This document shows, piece after piece, positions 17,863 through 26,369 of a stretch of 64,000 nucleotides of DNA. Source of the DNA: Oscillospiraceae bacterium (GTDB lineage Bacteria; Bacillota_A; Clostridia; Oscillospirales; Oscillospiraceae); NCBI GenBank assembly GCA_017537045.1, contig JAFYLN010000149.1, positions 13,171 to 77,170 on the forward strand, given 5' to 3'. Numbering within the stretch: the first letter of the stretch is position 1; the number at the start of each line of letters is the position of its first letter. The position numbers and the translations under genes are program-made. The notes under the pieces are model-generated. The model ran no database searches. It was given only the letters and a program-made list of their open reading frames with translations, and was not told the DNA's origin.

Positions 17863-18105
17863 TCAATAATCAGCCATTTTTTTGATGCATTCCTGACAGA
17901 CGTTCTTACCGCGATATGCCACCAGGCCGCGGGAAGAACCACAGAAGAGGCAGGCCGGTTCGAATTTTTGAAGGACGATCCGGTCATTCTCCATAAAAAT
18001 TTCCAGTTCGTCCCGCTCGGCAATGTCCAACGTACGCCGCAGCTCAATGGGCAATACGATTCTGCCTAATTCGTCCACCTTACGAATGATACCTGTTGAC
18101 TTCAT
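17863..18105 (-). CDS. AbrB/SpoVT-like transition regulator with C-terminal zinc-ribbon-like motif
   Basis: An 80-residue DNA-binding protein. Residues 1-48 are a classic AbrB N-domain (GIIRKVDELGRIVLPIELRR), which forms a swapped-hairpin dimer. Residues 51-75 carry two CxxC pairs (CLFCG and CQEC), a possible zinc ribbon replacing the AbrB multimerisation domain. The family controls stationary-phase and sporulation genes. It has a near-perfect promoter and converges on rsmI, as abrB does in Bacillus. True abrB versus another AbrB paralogue cannot be decided from sequence. Confidence 0.88.
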   Translation of the reverse strand: MKSTGIIRKVDELGRIVLPIELRRTLDIAERDELEIFMENDRIVLQKFEPACLFCGSSRGLVAYRGKNVCQECIKKMADY

Positions 18106-18175
18106 AGTGGATTGCTCCCCTCATATTTCCGATTCATAAGCCACCGCGTTGTCTTTTTGTGACTTATTTGGTTAT

Positions 18176-18204
18176 ATTATAATATTATTTGCCAAATATG
18201 TCAA
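18176..18204 (-). promoter_or_regulatory. Consensus sigma-A promoter of the AbrB-type gene
   Basis: Exact TTGACA, 17-bp spacer, exact TATAAT, embedded in a very A/T-rich stretch that could also hold AbrB autoregulatory sites. Confidence 0.9.
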
Positions 18205-18246
18205 ATATTTTTTAAGTTTCTGTCATTTTTTGTAAGTTTCCGCTAA

Positions 18247-18274
18247 TCATATTCAAGGGTCATTGGCATATTGT
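18247..18274 (+). promoter_or_regulatory. Possible sigma-E-like promoter before spmA
   Basis: TCATATT, 13-bp spacer, CATATTGT resembles the mother-cell sigma-E pattern (KMATATT then CATACAHT), 17 bp before spmA. The -10 matches 5 of 8 and the spacing is short, so this is only a suggestion. Confidence 0.3.
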
Positions 18275-18290
18275 ACACCATGAAGGGGGA

Positions 18291-18881
18291 ATGGACATGG
18301 TTATGAGCCGGATTCTATGCTGCATGATCCTGATTTCAGTAGTCAGCGCATGCTATACCGGAAACGGTGCAGGATTGGCTGCCGCCGTAACAGAAGGAGC
18401 GCAGGCCGGTATTACACTGGCAATTTCTCTGGGCGGTTCGCTTTGCCTGTGGAGCGGTGTAGGAAAGCTGATGGAATGCGCCGGAATAACTGCAGCCCTG
18501 TCACGCCTGATCCGTCCGCTGCTGCATCGCATTTTCCCAAGCACACGAACCGATTCCGTACTTGCAGGGCAACTGTCCGGCAACATCTGTGCCAACTTCC
18601 TGGGTCTGGGAAATGCAGCTACACCCATGGGAATCCAGGCGGTTAAATCCATGTCGCTGCATACAGCATCCGGCAGCGCATCCGATGAGATGTGCAGGCT
18701 TATCGTACTCAACACCGCCTCTATCCAACTGATACCGGCAACGGTTGCAGCAGTCCGCGCTTCGCTTGGCTGTTCCACCCCCTTCGACATTTTACCGGCG
18801 GTGTGGATCACCAGCCTGAGTTCTGCTTCACTTGGGGTTACAGCTGCATGGTATCTGGGAAAGGTGTGGCACCATGACTGA
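18291..18881 (+). CDS. spmA: Spore maturation protein SpmA
   Basis: Integral membrane protein of 196 residues needed for spore core dehydration in Bacillus and Clostridium. The family hallmark NICANFLGLGNAATP is present (about residues 101-115), with several hydrophobic helices on either side, consistent with the nucleoside-recognition/gate domain fold. ATG at 18291 follows GAAGGGGGA. The stop overlaps the spmB start by 8 bp, so the pair is translationally coupled. No ordinary sigma-A promoter is obvious upstream. Confidence 0.93.
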   Translation: MDMVMSRILCCMILISVVSACYTGNGAGLAAAVTEGAQAGITLAISLGGSLCLWSGVGKLMECAGITAALSRLIRPLLHRIFPSTRTDSVLAGQLSGNICANFLGLGNAATPMGIQAVKSMSLHTASGSASDEMCRLIVLNTASIQLIPATVAAVRASLGCSTPFDILPAVWITSLSSASLGVTAAWYLGKVWHHD

Positions 18882-19380
18882 TTATGTTGTTCCGCTGCTT
18901 CTGCTCTGCACGTCCATTCTTTCATTGCGAAAAAAAGAGAACACCTATGATTTACTGCTGCAAGGCGGCGCAGAAGGGTTGAAGCTGCTGTTTACCATCA
19001 CACCAGCACTGGTGATCTTGCTGACGGCTGTACATATGCTGCGTGCCTCCGGCGCAGTCGACCTGCTCAGTAGTTTTCTTGCACCGGTATTTCGGCTGGT
19101 TGGCATTCCGCCGGAAACTGCCATGCTGGTGCTGATCCGTCCCATCAGCGGCAGTGCGGCATTGGCGGTTGGTGCCGACCTCATGGCACAGTATGGGGTG
19201 GATTCTTTGGTCGGGCGCACGGCGGCCATTATGCTGGGTTCTACAGAAACGACCTTTTATACCATCAGTGTTTATTTCGGCGCGGTGGGAATCAAAAAGA
19301 CAAGGTATGCAGTACCTGCCGCATTGTTTGCGGATTTTATAGGATTCTTCATGGCAAGCTTGACCGCAAGATGGTTTTAA
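18874..19380 (+). CDS. spmB: Spore maturation protein SpmB
   Basis: Partner of SpmA: a 168-residue membrane protein with the family stretch IRPISGSAALAVGADLM and GSTETTFYTISVYFGAVG, and about four hydrophobic segments. ATG at 18874 overlaps the spmA stop; a longer in-frame start at 18832 lies deep in spmA. It works with SpmA in spore dehydration and heat resistance in known spore formers. The stop is followed after 8 bp by a family A composite element. Confidence 0.93.
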   Translation: MTDYVVPLLLLCTSILSLRKKENTYDLLLQGGAEGLKLLFTITPALVILLTAVHMLRASGAVDLLSSFLAPVFRLVGIPPETAMLVLIRPISGSAALAVGADLMAQYGVDSLVGRTAAIMLGSTETTFYTISVYFGAVGIKKTRYAVPAALFADFIGFFMASLTARWF

Positions 19381-19388
19381 TGAGCAGC

Positions 19389-19823
19389 AAATTGATGTTT
19401 ATCGCACTCTTGAAAATCTAAATTGTCACCCCTGTGGGGCGACAGCATCCTTCGGATTCAGGGGATGCGGATTGCCGCGTCGCATGGCTTAATGCCATGC
19501 TCCTCGCAATGCCATCGTAATTTGGTAGTTGGTAGCAGCAAAATCGGCGCAGAAACCATCGAAAACCACTGTCATTCCGAGGAGGCCAGAATGGCCGACG
19601 TGGGAATCTCCCGGTACGATGCTTGTTTGCGCACTGCTTATCGATGCATAGAAGCAGGAGATTGCCACGTCGCGCTTCGCGCTCCTCGCAATGACATGTT
19701 TTTTGAGCGGCACAATGTTGCGAATTCGCCGAAAATCAATGTAAATACGAAACATTCTGCTGCGCGGGCGGCGGGTCGCCGCCCCTACATTGATAACTGG
19801 AACAGCACGACAAACTGAAATTT
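19389..19823. repeat. Family A composite element with nested family B units (copy 2)
   Basis: A 435-bp element with family A ends (AAATTGATGTTTATCG and CAAACTGAAATTT). Inside lie three family B palindromic units (near 19469-19513, 19569-19612 and 19657-19697) and one GGGCGGCGGGTCGCCGCCC hairpin. About 300 bp of it recurs inverted at 46798-47146. Together with the next terminator it explains the whole 493-bp gap; the open frames within it are not genes. Confidence 0.85.
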
Positions 19824-19843
19824 AATTCCCGGTTGGCATGCAA

Positions 19844-19870
19844 AAAGGACGCACTTACCGTGCGTCCTTT
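19844..19870 (-). terminator. Terminator after the exonuclease gene
   Basis: AAAGGACGCAC/GTGCGTCCTTT stem with a 5-nt loop, A/T runs on both sides, 2 bp past the stop. Confidence 0.88.
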
Positions 19871-19872
19871 AC

Positions 19873-20871
19873 TTATTCTTTCGGTGTTTCTTTGACATTT
19901 TCTACTGCGCTCTTGCGGCGGCGGCGACGGCGGGTAGTGCGCATATCCTCAGGGTCTGCCTTTGCTGCCCGGCGGGCATAGGCTTCTGCCGCCTCGGAGG
20001 TTGCTTCATAGGTCAGACGGCTGACGCGGATCTTTCCATCCGCCTGCTCAGAAAGACGCACACGAATCAGGAATTTGCCGTGCTCGGGGCAGGTTGCCAG
20101 ATCCATATACCGGTGACCCGGCTGGGCAAACCAACGGGAACCCAGCATTTTTCCGCCACAGGTGGGGCATTTATTCTCCTCGCCTGCCATGGCAGACAGG
20201 GCAGCGCGCTTATCGGAAAAATCGTAGAACACTTCGCGGCAGATACAACCGGGAAGCTCCGCACCATGGAAGCCGTTCTCATGGCTTTTCAGTGCCTGAT
20301 CGTACTCCTGCGCACCCTTTTGCAGGTTCAGTCTGGTACAGATCAATGCGGTATGGTAGGCATCTCCCAGCGCATCATGGGCAGGGCGGGTAGCTTCAAT
20401 CCCGAAAATCTCCATAGCGGTTTTCAGGGCTTTCTGCGCCGTGGAGCCGTCGGTCTGGGCATTGAACATCATCTGGGCGTTATACCAGCGGCCGGTCCAT
20501 TCAATAGAGAGACCGTGCAGCTGCAGATTTTCACGCAGGATGCCGATGTCATCAAAGCCCCAGGTCAGGAACACGATGTCCTCACCACACCATGCCCGAA
20601 ACTGTTCCATGGCATAGTCAAAAGGTACACCCTCTTCTTTCAGCCGGGATTCTTTGATGCCTGTCAGCTTGCTGACACGGCGGTTCAAGTGGCGGTAGTA
20701 TTTCGGTTTGATCATGATCTGGAATTCGTCCAGCACCTGCTGGTCTTCTGAGAGGCGCACCGCGCCGATCTGAATGATCTCACCACGAATCTGCACCGGC
20801 AGCACTTTCTTTGCCGATGGCGAACCGGGCCAGGGCTGGTTCCATTCCATATCCAAAACAATATAATTCAT
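19873..20871 (-). CDS. DEDDh 3'-5' exonuclease-domain protein with zinc-binding C-terminus
   Basis: A 332-residue protein. Residues 1-185 form an RNase T/DnaQ-like exonuclease: LDMEW provides the first Asp/Glu (7 and 9), WGFDDIGIL the next Asp, and HDALGDA the His and last Asp. This resembles KapD/sporulation-inhibitor type exonucleases rather than a Pol III epsilon subunit. After about residue 225 comes a CPTCGG ... CPEHG zinc-binding module, then a very basic tail (RRRRRRK) likely to bind nucleic acid. Substrate, RNA or DNA, cannot be decided. It is monocistronic with its own promoter. Confidence 0.8.
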   Translation of the reverse strand: MNYIVLDMEWNQPWPGSPSAKKVLPVQIRGEIIQIGAVRLSEDQQVLDEFQIMIKPKYYRHLNRRVSKLTGIKESRLKEEGVPFDYAMEQFRAWCGEDIVFLTWGFDDIGILRENLQLHGLSIEWTGRWYNAQMMFNAQTDGSTAQKALKTAMEIFGIEATRPAHDALGDAYHTALICTRLNLQKGAQEYDQALKSHENGFHGAELPGCICREVFYDFSDKRAALSAMAGEENKCPTCGGKMLGSRWFAQPGHRYMDLATCPEHGKFLIRVRLSEQADGKIRVSRLTYEATSEAAEAYARRAAKADPEDMRTTRRRRRRKSAVENVKETPKE

Positions 20872-20903
20872 TTTGATAACCTCTGTTCATAGTCCTACAA
20901 GAT

Positions 20904-20933
20904 ATCATAGCACATCTTTATGGCATCTGTAAA
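20904..20933 (-). promoter_or_regulatory. Promoter of the exonuclease gene
   Basis: TTTACA, 18-bp spacer, TATGAT on the minus strand, about 35 bp before the ATG. Confidence 0.7.
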
Positions 20934-20958
20934 CAGAAAGTTGAAAAATGGCTGCGAA

Positions 20959-22332
20959 TTAAATATCCGTAATGTCTTGATGTAAGAATTGATTTCTGAT
21001 TCGGAAAAACAGGATCATTTGCGCAACCATCGTCAATCCCCACGAAACCGGATAGGACATATACAGCCACTGGGGGCTGTGGAAAGCAGGAATCTGGAAG
21101 ATCGTAAATACCCAAAGGACGCGGATGCCGCAAATTCCCAGCACAGAAATAAGCATGGGGCCGAAGGATTGGCCATAACCGCGCAGGGCACCTGTCGAGA
21201 CATCCAGAAGACCCATGAGAAAATAGAATATGGCTACACGGGAGAAGCGAACCATGCCGTACTGAATCGCCTGCGCAGAGTCCGAAATATAGATGCCCAG
21301 CAAAGGTTCACCGAAAGCAAACAGCAGCACACCCAAAGTAACACCAACCACAAGTGCACAATTCTGGCAGATCCAAACCGTTGTATTTGCCCGTCGATAC
21401 TGCCGTGCACCCACATTCTGTCCGACAAAATTCACAGTTGTCTGCGAAAACGAATTGATGGATGCATACAGGAAGCTTTCCAGATTGGCTGCTGCTGCAT
21501 TGCCGGAAACCAGAACATCGCCAAAGGAATTGACCGAAGACTGAATGATTACATTGGAAATAGAAAACAGGGATGACTGAATGCCGGCAGGCAGGCCGAT
21601 GCGGACAATTTTCTTCAACTGGTGCTTATAGACATGCATCTTCCGCAGCTCCAGATGGCAGGCATCAGTGCGTTTCACCAGTGCGCGTACAACAAGAATT
21701 GCAGCAACACCCTGCGAAGTAGTAGTTGCCAGTGCAACGCCGGCTACATTCATATCAAATACCGTAACGAAGATCAAATTCAAAACCACATTGATTACGC
21801 CCGCGGTAGTCAAAAAAACCAACGGACTTCTGGTATCGCCCGCAGCGCGTAAAATAGCGGCGCTGAAGTTATACACCACTGTGAACGTGATGCCGCAGAA
21901 ATAGATCTTCATGTAAAGGGCAGACAACGGAAGTATATTCTCCGGTGTTCCCATAAGAACCAGCAGCGGTCTGGACAATGTAACACCGGCAACGGTCAGA
22001 ACTACACCTCCGATCAATGCCAGCGGCACCGCTGTATGAACCGCCTCACAGATCTGGCGCTCATCCCGGCTGCCAATGCCATGAGCCACCGCAACACCGC
22101 CACCAACAGACAGTCCCACAAACAGATTGACGATCAAGGCCGTCACAGAACCGGTGGCTCCCACTGCACCCACGGAAACACTGCCGCAGAATCTGCCAAC
22201 CACCACAAGATCTGCCGCATTGAACAGCAGCTGCAAAACACTGGTCAGGATAATCGGTATGGTATAGCGGATTACGCTGGGCAGCAAAGGTCCTTCCAGC
22301 ATATTGCCCTGATGCTTTTTGATTCTTTTCAC
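20959..22332 (-). CDS. MATE family efflux transporter
   Basis: A 457-residue polytopic membrane protein with twelve predicted helices in two related halves, beginning with the MATE pattern LEGPLLPSVIRYTIPIILTS and NAADLVVVGRF, and in the second half GQNVGARQ. MATE proteins export cationic drugs or metabolites using Na+ or H+ gradients; the substrate is unknown. GTG start follows AAAGGAGGGATTCAAT. It is monocistronic. A second MATE gene lies at 26.9 kb and shares the layout but is clearly divergent. Confidence 0.92.
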   Translation of the reverse strand: MKRIKKHQGNMLEGPLLPSVIRYTIPIILTSVLQLLFNAADLVVVGRFCGSVSVGAVGATGSVTALIVNLFVGLSVGGGVAVAHGIGSRDERQICEAVHTAVPLALIGGVVLTVAGVTLSRPLLVLMGTPENILPLSALYMKIYFCGITFTVVYNFSAAILRAAGDTRSPLVFLTTAGVINVVLNLIFVTVFDMNVAGVALATTTSQGVAAILVVRALVKRTDACHLELRKMHVYKHQLKKIVRIGLPAGIQSSLFSISNVIIQSSVNSFGDVLVSGNAAAANLESFLYASINSFSQTTVNFVGQNVGARQYRRANTTVWICQNCALVVGVTLGVLLFAFGEPLLGIYISDSAQAIQYGMVRFSRVAIFYFLMGLLDVSTGALRGYGQSFGPMLISVLGICGIRVLWVFTIFQIPAFHSPQWLYMSYPVSWGLTMVAQMILFFRIRNQFLHQDITDI

Positions 22333-22363
22333 ATTGAATCCCTCCTTTGCAAACGGCGAATTT

Positions 22364-22392
22364 ATTATAGTTCCCTTTTAATGGAATTGCAA
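22364..22392 (-). promoter_or_regulatory. MATE gene promoter
   Basis: TTGCAA, 17-bp spacer, TATAAT on the minus strand, about 32 bp before the GTG start. Confidence 0.8.
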
Positions 22393-22444
22393 TCCAATTG
22401 TGAAAAAGATTCAGCCACTGTACCGTGTATTTTATAAAACCGTG

Positions 22445-22542
22445 AAATTGATGTTTGTCGTGCTGTGTGCCGTGGATAACGTAGGGGCGGCTATTAGCCG
22501 CCCCTACATTCATAATCGGAACGGAACGATAAACTGAAATTT
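22445..22542. repeat. Family A element, short form (copy 3)
   Basis: A 98-bp copy with both family A ends but a single hairpin, GGCGGCTATTAGCCGCC. The missing middle suggests recombination between the two hairpins of a longer copy. Confidence 0.85.
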
Positions 22543-22559
22543 CAATTTCATAATACGCA

Positions 22560-22589
22560 AAAGCACCCATCCAACAGGATGGGTGCTTT
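22560..22589 (-). terminator. nagB terminator
   Basis: AAAGCACCCATCC/GGATGGGTGCTTT stem with TGTT loop, 9 bp past the nagB stop. Confidence 0.9.
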
Positions 22590-22598
22590 CTAACCGAA

Positions 22599-23324
22599 TC
22601 ACAGCAGGGACAGGGCTTCCTCGTCAGCAACGATGGTGCAGTCAGGATGCAGCTGCAGAATGGAAGCGGGAACCTTGGGGTCGATAGGACCAGTAACAGC
22701 AGCCTTGATGGCAGCAGCCTTGTTTTTGCCGTTGGCAACCAGCAGGATCTTCTTTGCCTGCATGATTCCCCAGATGCCCATGGTGTAGGCCTGACGGGGC
22801 ACATCGTCACGGCTTGCGAAGAAGCGCTGGTTGGCATCGATGGTGGACTCAGCCAGCTTGACGCAGTGGGTACCGGGAGCGAAGGTCTCGTCGGGCTCGT
22901 TGAAGCCGATGTGGCCGTTGGGGCCCATGCCCAGCAGCTGCAGGTCAGTGCCGCCCAGATCGGCGATCTTCTGATCGTATGCAGCACACTCTGCCTCGGG
23001 ATCGTTGGTCAGGCCGCTGGGAATATTGCAGTTTGCCTGATCGATGTTTACATGGTCAAACAGGTTGCTGCGCATGAAGTAAGCATAGCTCTGGTCATGA
23101 TCCTTGCTCAGACCCACATACTCATCCAGATTCACAGTCTTGACCTGGGAGAAATCCAGTTCGCCGTTTTCGTACTTCTTGATCAGCACCTGATAAGTAC
23201 CGACAGGGCTGCTGCCGGTGGCCAGACCCAGGACACAGTCGGGCTTCAGCGTTACCACGGAAGCAATGATATTGCCAGCCTTCAGGCTGACGTCAGCGTA
23301 GTCTTTTGCGCGGATGATTTTCAT
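22599..23324 (-). CDS. nagB: Glucosamine-6-phosphate deaminase NagB
   Basis: Cytoplasmic aldose-ketose isomerase/deaminase converting glucosamine-6-phosphate to fructose-6-phosphate and ammonia, feeding amino sugars into glycolysis. The 241-residue product has the phosphate loop ATGSSPVGTY (about 35-44), catalytic Asp in NLDEYVG (Asp67) and catalytic His in GPNGHIGFNEP (His138). ATG at 23324 follows AAAGGGGAACC; the longer in-frame start lies beyond the promoter. No nagA or PTS gene is adjacent. Confidence 0.96.
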   Translation of the reverse strand: MKIIRAKDYADVSLKAGNIIASVVTLKPDCVLGLATGSSPVGTYQVLIKKYENGELDFSQVKTVNLDEYVGLSKDHDQSYAYFMRSNLFDHVNIDQANCNIPSGLTNDPEAECAAYDQKIADLGGTDLQLLGMGPNGHIGFNEPDETFAPGTHCVKLAESTIDANQRFFASRDDVPRQAYTMGIWGIMQAKKILLVANGKNKAAAIKAAVTGPIDPKVPASILQLHPDCTIVADEEALSLL

Positions 23325-23376
23325 AAATAAGGTTCCCCTTTCAAAATTATCATATTGTCGGATATACCTAAGGGTA

Positions 23377-23405
23377 AGTATAGCATCTTTTTCCGATTCT
23401 GTACA
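23377..23405 (-). promoter_or_regulatory. Probable nagB promoter
   Basis: TGTACA, 17-bp spacer, TATACT on the minus strand. It lies inside the longer open frame, which supports the shorter nagB start. Confidence 0.6.
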
Positions 23406-23525
23406 GACCCAATTCCTAATTTTTGATCCTCCTTGTCTGGTCTTATTTTTAATCATTATTTTGGCACTGTATTTATTGCCAGTTCACGCTATAATAGGCC
23501 TATAAACTTCCGGGAGGGAAAGATT

Positions 23526-24116
23526 ATGAAACAACAGACCTTAACAACCAGAAAAATTGTCTTTGCCGCTCTGATGGCTGCGCTGTGCTACATCGGCTTT
23601 TCCTATTTCCGAATCGACATTCCGGTGGGAACCGAAAAAACCGCATTCCATTTGGGCAATGTTTTCTGCGTGCTTGCCGCGCTGCTTATCGGTGGTTTCT
23701 GGGGCGGTATGTCCGGCGCAGTTGGCATGACCATTGCAGACCTGACCACCGGCTATGTTACCTCTGCGCCCAAAACCTTTGTTCTGAAACTTTGTATCGG
23801 TTTGATTGCAGGTTTTGTTGCGCACAAAATCCTTCACATCAGTGATGAAGAAAACCGCAAGGTTTCTCTTCCCGTGGCCACAGCGCTTTCCTGTACCGCT
23901 GGTATGGTATTCAACGTTGTTGCAGATCCCGTAGTTGGATATTTCTACAAAACGTACATTCTGGGTGTCCCTCAGGAAGTGGCCAATATTTGGGCAAAAA
24001 TGGGCGCCGTAACCACGCTGGTCAATGCGATCGTCGCTGTTATCGTCGCTACAGTTTTCTATCTTGCACTCCGCCCTGCCCTGAAACGTTCCAATTTACT
24101 GCCGCACATAAATTGA
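23526..24116 (+). CDS. ECF transporter S (substrate-binding) component
   Basis: A 196-residue membrane protein with about five to six hydrophobic segments, of the ECF-type riboflavin/vitamin S-component superfamily. It shows the early RKIVFAALMAALCYIG segment and FHLGNVFCVLAALLIGG followed by ADLTTGYV. Such proteins bind a vitamin and dock onto a shared EcfAA'T module encoded elsewhere. The vitamin cannot be named from sequence, and no vitamin riboswitch was seen. ATG at 23526 follows GGGAGGGAAAG, with TATAAT at 23490-23495. The last codon and TGA stop lie within the terminal sequence of a family A repeat. Confidence 0.85.
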   Translation: MKQQTLTTRKIVFAALMAALCYIGFSYFRIDIPVGTEKTAFHLGNVFCVLAALLIGGFWGGMSGAVGMTIADLTTGYVTSAPKTFVLKLCIGLIAGFVAHKILHISDEENRKVSLPVATALSCTAGMVFNVVADPVVGYFYKTYILGVPQEVANIWAKMGAVTTLVNAIVAVIVATVFYLALRPALKRSNLLPHIN

Positions 24117-24288
24117 TGTTTATCGCGCCATGTAGCGTGGATCATGTAGGGGCGACCATTGGTCGCCCGCGCAGCAGAATGTTGCGAATTCGCATTGGAT
24201 TTCGGCAAATTCGTGACATTGTACCGCACGGGCGGCTAATAGCCGCCCCTACATTCTCGCCGGAAGGGCGTGCGATAAACTGAAATTT
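24110..24288. repeat. Family A element, copy 4
   Basis: Full-length copy with ends AAATTGATGTTTATCG and CGATAAACTGAAATTT and hairpins GGCGACCATTGGTCGCC and GGCGGCTAATAGCCGCC. Its first bases supply the stop codon of the upstream ECF gene. Confidence 0.87.
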
Positions 24289-24389
24289 GATTTCCTGCCG
24301 TTCCTTCTGGAACGGCAATAATTTTCTAAATTTTAACATATCTTTTGTGATAAGCTGGTATAATCTTATGTACGAAAGGAGTTTTGATC

Positions 24390-25265
24390 ATGTCCTTACA
24401 ATCCGTTATGTTCAACATTGGTGCCGCCATCAATGACTATAAACACGACAAAGCGATTCCCCTGCCTGATGGCATCACGCAGTGCCGCAACATTTCCTAT
24501 GGAAGCCACGGGAAATGGAATCTGCTGGACGTTTACTATCCCGACGGTACCACACAGCCCCTGCCTACCATCGTATCCATTCACGGCGGCGGTTATGTGT
24601 ACGGCACCAAGGAAATTTACCGCCGCTACGGTATGGATATGGCGCGGCGGGGATTTGCTTTTGTCAATTTCAATTACCGCCTTGCACCCAAGTGGCGCTT
24701 CCCTGCCCCGCTGTGGGACACCAATGCCGTGATGGAGTGGATCTGCAAAAATGCCGTGCGTTATCATCTGGATCCGAACCGGATCATTATCGTCGGCGAT
24801 TCTGCCGGCGCACAGCTGGCCAGCCAGTACGCCGCCATTGCGAAAAATCCGGACTATGCCGCCGCTTTCCACATGAAGGTACCCGAAATTACCATCCGCG
24901 CCCTTGGCCTTAACTGCGGCATGTATGATATTCAGGAAGTTGCCGCCAACGCGACAGGCATCGCACGGGATTACATGGGTAAGGATTTTGACCTTGCCGA
25001 TCCCCGTCTGAAGGTTCTGGAAGCCATTGGCGCTGATTATCCGCCGGCGCACATCACCACAGCGCATCACGATTTCCTGAAGGAGCAGGCTCAGCCCATG
25101 TATGATTTTCTCACCGGAAAAGGCATCCGCTGCAGGCTCGATATTTACGGCAGTGAGGATGACAAAACCATCGGCCATGTGTTCCATGTTACCATCACCC
25201 AGCCGGAGGCCATCCGCTGCAACGATGATGCTGCTGCATTTTTTAAAGAAGTGCTTGAAGCCTGA
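24390..25265 (+). CDS. HSL-type alpha/beta hydrolase (esterase/lipase)
   Basis: A 291-residue cytoplasmic serine hydrolase of the hormone-sensitive lipase/acetyl-esterase family. The oxyanion-hole motif HGGGYVYG lies at about 65-72, the nucleophile elbow GDSAGA at about 135-140, and a C-terminal Asp/His pair is provided by the HHDFLKE and GHVFH regions. ATG at 24390 follows AAAGGAGTTTTGATC; an upstream TTG in frame is too close to the SD. It is flanked by a family A repeat and a bidirectional terminator and is monocistronic. Natural ester substrate unknown. Confidence 0.88.
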   Translation: MSLQSVMFNIGAAINDYKHDKAIPLPDGITQCRNISYGSHGKWNLLDVYYPDGTTQPLPTIVSIHGGGYVYGTKEIYRRYGMDMARRGFAFVNFNYRLAPKWRFPAPLWDTNAVMEWICKNAVRYHLDPNRIIIVGDSAGAQLASQYAAIAKNPDYAAAFHMKVPEITIRALGLNCGMYDIQEVAANATGIARDYMGKDFDLADPRLKVLEAIGADYPPAHITTAHHDFLKEQAQPMYDFLTGKGIRCRLDIYGSEDDKTIGHVFHVTITQPEAIRCNDDAAAFFKEVLEA

Positions 25266-25266
25266 T

Positions 25267-25303
25267 AAAAACCACGCATTCCGGATTTGGAATGCGTGGT
25301 TTC
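25267..25303. terminator. Bidirectional terminator between hydrolase and nitroreductase genes
   Basis: AAACCACGCATTCC/GGAATGCGTGGTTT long stem, A run on the left and TTTCTTT on the right, between convergent genes. Confidence 0.9.
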
Positions 25304-25317
25304 TTTATTCTCCGATC

Positions 25318-26184
25318 TTACAGGGCGCAGGTGGCAACCACTTCGTGGCCTTCCGGAAGCTGCAGGTCTGCAGTGGTTTTTCCGAAGCGCCAGATCAGCT
25401 TTCCCATCCAGTTTTCTGCCACACTGGTAAAGTGGTGGAGCACGATGCCAAGGCTCAGATCCCCATCGATCTTCGTATTGTAGGCATCGGGGCGGTTGAC
25501 AAGACTGATGCCGCCGGGATGGATCACAAAGCCATAGGCCTGACGGTTCAGGTAGCTGGGCGACAGGGATGCTGCATAGAGGGATTCCCAGAGCATGTCA
25601 TCGAAGAAGCCGATATGGTCATCCAGCTTGTAGGTATTGCCCCAGATTTCCATGAATGCCATGTCATAAACGCTGCGCTTTTGCTCCACATATTGGTGTT
25701 GTGCCACAATATCCACATCGGACATGCTGCGGATGTTCAGGCGCAGCCGCTTGACTGTCTTTTTGCCGTAGCCGAAGGCAGCAATGGCAGCAACCTCCAG
25801 ATTCGATTCAAGGGAAAGCGCTTTTTTGATATCATTACTGTCCGCAAAGGTCAGCCAGCAGGTATTGAGCTCCATATCCGTCAGCTTCAGGATCAGATCC
25901 TCCATCACATAGCCTGCATTCAGGTGCGCCATGGGATGTTTTTCTGACAGCAGAACCATATACTGGGGTGCGCCGACCAGAAACTGGTTGTAGCCTGCGG
26001 CACCCTCTAAGGCTGCGCGGGCATCGGTACCAAAGAATCGAAGCTCGGTTTTGATTTCCGGCAGAAGGCGGCGGACGGAGGTGTTATAGTATTCTCTGAT
26101 CTTATCCAGATCACCGAAGAAGACCTGCTTGTCAGTAAATTCACGGAAGGATTTTCTGTTCTGGATCAATGCACTGTAATTCAT
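25318..26184 (-). CDS. Nitroreductase-family flavoprotein
   Basis: A 288-residue protein of the nitroreductase superfamily, closest in layout to the TM1586-type group. It opens with the FMN-binding RKSFREFTDKQV and later has AGYVMEDLILKLTDMELNTCW, the helix that packs at the dimer interface. It is longer than simple nitroreductases, with two related halves. These FMN enzymes reduce diverse electron-poor substrates; the true substrate is unknown. The ATG lies at 26184 with a GGGGGAAAAC leader. Confidence 0.85.
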   Translation of the reverse strand: MNYSALIQNRKSFREFTDKQVFFGDLDKIREYYNTSVRRLLPEIKTELRFFGTDARAALEGAAGYNQFLVGAPQYMVLLSEKHPMAHLNAGYVMEDLILKLTDMELNTCWLTFADSNDIKKALSLESNLEVAAIAAFGYGKKTVKRLRLNIRSMSDVDIVAQHQYVEQKRSVYDMAFMEIWGNTYKLDDHIGFFDDMLWESLYAASLSPSYLNRQAYGFVIHPGGISLVNRPDAYNTKIDGDLSLGIVLHHFTSVAENWMGKLIWRFGKTTADLQLPEGHEVVATCAL

Positions 26185-26287
26185 GAGTTTTCCCCCTTAT
26201 GTAATTTGTTCTTTGTGTGTATTTTAGGAAAAATCAAGCTTCCTTTCCGTGACAAAATCACGTAGTTTACATTTTTTTGCATAAAAA

Positions 26288-26369
26288 ACGGGCGGATAAT
26301 ATCCGCCCCTACGATATTTTACGCAAAATGTACGATAGAATCCGTAGGGGCGGCTATCAGCCGCCCGCT
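26288..26369. repeat. Family A element, partial (copy 5)
   Basis: Two hairpins, GGCGGATAATATCCGCC and GGCGGCTATCAGCCGCC, without the family A terminal repeats. The second hairpin overlaps the last three codons and stop of spoVAC. The rest of the spoVAC-nitroreductase gap shows nothing recognisable. Confidence 0.8.

Noticed and set aside
23335..23525. Vitamin riboswitch before the ECF S-component gene
   Set aside because: No FMN, TPP, cobalamin or folate core motifs were found in the short leader.
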